Source: Chryseobacterium sp. C-71 (GTDB lineage Bacteria > Bacteroidota > Bacteroidia > Flavobacteriales > Weeksellaceae). From it: 64,000 bases of DNA. The DNA lies in NCBI RefSeq assembly GCF_020911865.1, contig NZ_CP087131.1, forward strand, positions 3,410,001-3,474,000, read 5' to 3'. Made by a program: the position numbers and the translations under genes. Positions 61,459-64,000 of this stretch are shown one piece after another. The notes beneath the pieces are model-generated. The model saw only the letters and a program-made list of their open reading frames with translations, did not search any database and had not been told where the DNA came from. Every line of letters begins with the position of its first letter. Position 1 is the stretch's first letter.

Positions 61459-62022
61459 TTAAACCTTCAAAAATCCACGAAAAGCTCTTGCAGCATAATA
61501 AGAATTGGCACCATTGTGATACAGAAAAACTGTGTTGTACCGTCGGTCACAAAATAGTGCGCCGCCCAAAGCTCGGATATCTTTTGGAGTTTTAATCCAA
61601 CTTGAGGTTTTCAGGTCAAATTCCCCTAAGGTTTGTAAAAATCGATATTGGGTTTCATCCAAAATTTCTACACCCATTTCTGAAGCGACAGTCAATGCAT
61701 CATTTTGTGGTTTGTTTTCTTTTCTGGAATCCAATGCTTCACGGTCATAGCAAAAACTTCTCCTGCCTTTCGGACTTTCCGGAGAGCAATCGAAGAGTAC
61801 ATATTCATCAGATTTTTTATCATAATCTACCACATCAGGTTCGCCGCCGGAAATTTCCATTTCGTTGAGCGACCAAAGTTTTTGCGGATTTGCTTTTAGT
61901 TTTGTTTCAATTTTTGACCAATCCATTTTTGGATGACGGTTGATGTTTTTCTCAAAACGCTGTTGCAGAATATCCAGCAGTTCAATGGTTTCTCTTTCTG
62001 ATAATTGCTTTTTTGATGCCAT
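61459..62022 (-). CDS. DUF4256 domain-containing protein
   Basis: This 187-residue cytosolic protein matches DUF4256 along its whole length: ELLDILQQRFEKN at the start, SGGEPDVV and LFDCSPESPKGRRSFCYDREALDSRKE in the middle, and RALGGALFCDRRYNTVFLYHNGA at the end. The function is unknown. The conserved Cys, Asp and Arg residues suggest an enzyme. Neighbours on both sides are small conserved proteins with no shared theme. Confidence 0.85.
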   Translation of the reverse strand: MASKKQLSERETIELLDILQQRFEKNINRHPKMDWSKIETKLKANPQKLWSLNEMEISGGEPDVVDYDKKSDEYVLFDCSPESPKGRRSFCYDREALDSRKENKPQNDALTVASEMGVEILDETQYRFLQTLGEFDLKTSSWIKTPKDIRALGGALFCDRRYNTVFLYHNGANSYYAARAFRGFLKV

Positions 62023-62047
62023 GATGGTGTTTTTTAGTTTTTAAAAT

Positions 62048-62758
62048 TTAAGGAAAATATATCAGTTTGTCCTCGGGTAAATCATATTCGTAGATTTTAT
62101 CGGTTTCAGGTGCAATGTAGAGCCATTGGATGGTACTGATTTTATTTTCAGATTCTGTATAAATTCCCAAAACGTAATATTCCTTATTGTCTCTGGTCTG
62201 TTTTTCTACGGAGTAGGCGAGATCAATTTTGTCTTTTAGGGATAATTTAACCAAATCATTCTTGGAATTGGCGATATAGTATTCTGCGAGATCATGTAAA
62301 TGTTCTAGGTAAGAATCTGAAATTTCATCTTCTTTTGAATAATGATATTTGATAGGTTTGCCATATTGTTTTCTGAGTTTTGAAACATTTCCGTCTTTGA
62401 TTTTTTTAGCAGAAACAATCCACTGTGCAATTTGCGGAGTCTCTCCGTCTCCTGCGATGTAAATCGTGTCATTTTTCCATTTTATTGCGATGAGGTCACC
62501 TCGAAGAAAACTGCGGTCGTTATTGTTATCATTAACAAAATCGATTTCTTCATTTTCTTTTTTACCATTAAGTTGAGTATAATCAAAGTTATCATTGTAA
62601 GAAACAAACTCAATCGTATCTATCTTTATTGAATCTTTTTTTGCTTCAATCTGCGGAACTGTCTTCGTCACAGTTTTTTCCTGCGGCTGATTCTTTGACT
62701 CAGGCGAAATGCAAGAAAAGCAAAGAGTAAGGATTAATATCGCAAAAAATTCTTTCAT
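62048..62758 (-). CDS. Lipoprotein of unknown function
   Basis: The start is set at the ATG at 62758 because MKEFFAILILTLCFSC is a lipoprotein signal (C16); the frame opens 25 codons earlier, overlapping the YdeI-like gene. The 236-residue protein has a Lys/Gln linker (about 17-50) and a mixed C-terminal domain containing DLIAIKWKNDTIYIAGDGETP. I do not recognise it. It is 50 bp from the upstream YdeI-like gene. Confidence 0.6.
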   Translation of the reverse strand: MKEFFAILILTLCFSCISPESKNQPQEKTVTKTVPQIEAKKDSIKIDTIEFVSYNDNFDYTQLNGKKENEEIDFVNDNNNDRSFLRGDLIAIKWKNDTIYIAGDGETPQIAQWIVSAKKIKDGNVSKLRKQYGKPIKYHYSKEDEISDSYLEHLHDLAEYYIANSKNDLVKLSLKDKIDLAYSVEKQTRDNKEYYVLGIYTESENKISTIQWLYIAPETDKIYEYDLPEDKLIYFP

Positions 62759-62807
62759 ATTATAAAAATAATAAAATTTGATAAGATGAATTGTAGCTGC
62801 TGTTGGC

Positions 62808-63365
62808 TTACGAAATTCGCTTCTCTTTTTCACTCTCCAAAATTGTTTTTTCTAAACGTGAAATTTGTGTTTTTTGTTGTTTAGCGCTCATAATCCAATG
62901 GGTCATGACCTTTTTATAAGACGGTGCTTGCTTTTCGAAAAATTCCCAGGCTTTTTGATTGGCTTTAAATTGTTCTTCATATTCTTGAGAAAATTTTACA
63001 TTTTCAGTTTCATGAGAATAGATCCCGGATTTATTTTCTTTTCTAAGCTTAAATGCATCAAGGCCTGCAGGCTTCATAAGACCTGCTTTGGTCAATTCTT
63101 CCATTTTTTTAATGTTGATGGTACTCCAGATGCTCGTTGGTTTTCTTGGAGTAAACCGAATGCTATAGCTTTCTTCATCTATTGATTTTCTCACCCCGTC
63201 GATCCAGCCAAAGCATAAAGCCTGATCCACAGATTCTGACCATGTCATAGAAGGCTTTTTCGTTCCGACTTTATAAAAGCCCACCAATAGCTCTGTTTTT
63301 GTTTTGTGATTTTCTTCAAGCCATTTGCAGAAGTCTTGCTGGGTGGGGAAGAATGTAATATTCAT
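62808..63365 (-). CDS. YdeI/OmpD-associated family protein
   Basis: This 185-residue cytosolic protein has the family start FFPTQQDFCKWLEENHKT, the core VDQALCFGWIDGVRKSIDEESYSIRFTPRKP with WSTINIKKMEEL, and a helical Lys-rich C-terminus. Members have been linked to peptide-antibiotic and envelope stress resistance in enterobacteria, but the molecular role is unclear. Full length, with no signs of decay. Confidence 0.85.
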   Translation of the reverse strand: MNITFFPTQQDFCKWLEENHKTKTELLVGFYKVGTKKPSMTWSESVDQALCFGWIDGVRKSIDEESYSIRFTPRKPTSIWSTINIKKMEELTKAGLMKPAGLDAFKLRKENKSGIYSHETENVKFSQEYEEQFKANQKAWEFFEKQAPSYKKVMTHWIMSAKQQKTQISRLEKTILESEKEKRIS

Positions 63366-63380
63366 ACAATATTATCTATA

Positions 63381-63779
63381 TTATTCAACGTCGAAGATAA
63401 GAGACAAAATGATAAAAAGAATAATGAAAAATACAATATTTATAAAAAATGAAAAAAATGAAAAGCTAAATATATATCTGATATAATTTTTTGAAAACAT
63501 GGGAGAGTCATTTAAAATTTGATGTATTTTCAAATGATATGATAACATCATAATCGTTATAATAATCGCTGATATAATAAATGTAAAAAAATCTACTGTA
63601 TTGTCAATAAGCGAATCTGAAGATATAAGACTTAGAAAAACTGCAATTATCAAAAGGATAATTGAAAATACAGAAACAGTCAGCCAAAATTTTCTCTTAG
63701 TTTCCTTTTCATCAGAAAATAGAAAATAAAATAGGTTGGCTAAAACAAAAAGAATAAGAATGTATGTCCAGATTTCCAT
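63381..63779 (-). CDS. Four-helix membrane protein of unknown function
   Basis: This 132-residue protein is nearly all membrane helix (about residues 3-20, 32-52, 62-82 and 100-128). It has no motif I recognise. It begins 7 bp after the stop of the partial gene at the right edge, so the two form an operon. A small membrane protein tightly behind a larger gene could be an immunity protein, but the partner is not visible enough to tell. Confidence 0.5.
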   Translation of the reverse strand: MEIWTYILILFVLANLFYFLFSDEKETKRKFWLTVSVFSIILLIIAVFLSLISSDSLIDNTVDFFTFIISAIIITIMMLSYHLKIHQILNDSPMFSKNYIRYIFSFSFFSFFINIVFFIILFIILSLIFDVE

Positions 63780-63786
63780 TAAAATA

Positions 63787-64000
63787 TTACTTAACAGGGT
63801 ATTTTATCGCCTTATTTCTCTCAATCGGATTGTTATATTTTCTGATATAATTTTGCTCATCTTTGATCAACGGTACAAGTTCGCTGGCTTTTGTATATCT
63901 TTTACCATCAATATCGATACTTTCTGAAGAGCCGTTTCGCAAATTCTCTCTGTCCTCATGCATAGGATCATTGTAGAACTCCATTGCTTTTTTTAGAAAT
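63787..64000 (-). CDS. C-terminal part of a gene continuing past the right edge (possible)
   Basis: The frame ends with GKRYTKASELVPLIKDEQN and IERNKAIKYPVK. An ATG at 63984 would make a 65-residue protein, but the frame stays open upstream to the window edge (reading LKKA before that Met) and the segment looks like the tail of a longer protein. It is followed after 7 bp by a small membrane protein gene. I cannot name its function. Confidence 0.45.
   Translation of the reverse strand, partial: FLKKAMEFYNDPMHEDRENLRNGSSESIDIDGKRYTKASELVPLIKDEQNYIRKYNNPIERNKAIKYPVK

Overview
The window looks like the chromosome of a Bacteroidota member of the class Flavobacteriia, most like Chryseobacterium and relatives. 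The DNA is AT-rich. Promoter-like TAnnTTTG (-7) elements precede many genes, and clear Shine-Dalgarno sequences are rare. Family signatures also fit: two GLPGLI proteins, a type IX secretion sorting tail, TonB-dependent transport, a Bacteroidota-type (subtype iii) type VI secretion (T6SS) gene set and a CsgABEFG-type curli locus. No rRNA, tRNA or CRISPR array was seen.

Positions 1-8252 are mostly minus strand and centre on tyrosine/homogentisate breakdown: hppD, a small exported protein and fahA in a row, with hmgA further upstream. An acetyl-CoA hydrolase/transferase, a VanZ-like protein, a flavin reductase cut by the window edge and a hairpin-flanked GxxExxY gene sit among them. Positions 8326-17570 hold a TonB receptor with a thioredoxin-fold partner, then a redox/electrophile-stress neighbourhood: Crp-type regulator, DoxX, AhpD-like, MdaB/YgiN-like pair, alpha/beta hydrolase, LysR regulator and aldo-keto reductase. 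A TATCA-N6-TGATA palindrome occurs both at the lysR promoter and upstream of the mdaB-like gene. Positions 17846-23110 carry a small exported protein, two GLPGLI proteins, and Mpl, PlsC-like and Nudix housekeeping genes.

Positions 23203-30341 are a curli (functional amyloid) locus: a 504-residue major curlin, a minor curlin, CsgE with an extra CsgH-like N-terminal domain, CsgF, CsgG with an added outer-membrane barrel, a multidomain lipoprotein, and a LuxR-type regulator with a degenerate receiver. After a T9SS cargo protein, RNase G, a 29-residue ribosome-associated protein and HU, positions 34616-57040 hold T6SS accessory and effector genes. A second LuxR-type regulator with Glu at the phosphoacceptor site is divergent from the membrane-complex-type genes ending in TssR. 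Three effector modules follow: (A) PAAR-like protein, GH19-M23 cell-wall hydrolase, lipoprotein, LysM protein; (B) Hcp, VgrG, metzincin-like protease, lipoprotein; (C) Hcp, VgrG, adaptor candidate, PAAR-HINT-nuclease toxin, cytoplasmic immunity candidate. The sheath, baseplate and ClpV genes are not in this window.

The most interesting signal is regulatory. Each hcp gene is preceded by two CGTAG..ACTAC palindromes exactly 21 bp apart and 49 bp from a -7 element. A close variant lies upstream of the major curlin gene. This suggests that curli and T6SS may share a regulator, with the two atypical LuxR proteins as candidates. The right end (57243-64000) carries polA, an Imm22-like protein, several small conserved proteins and a gene cut by the window edge.
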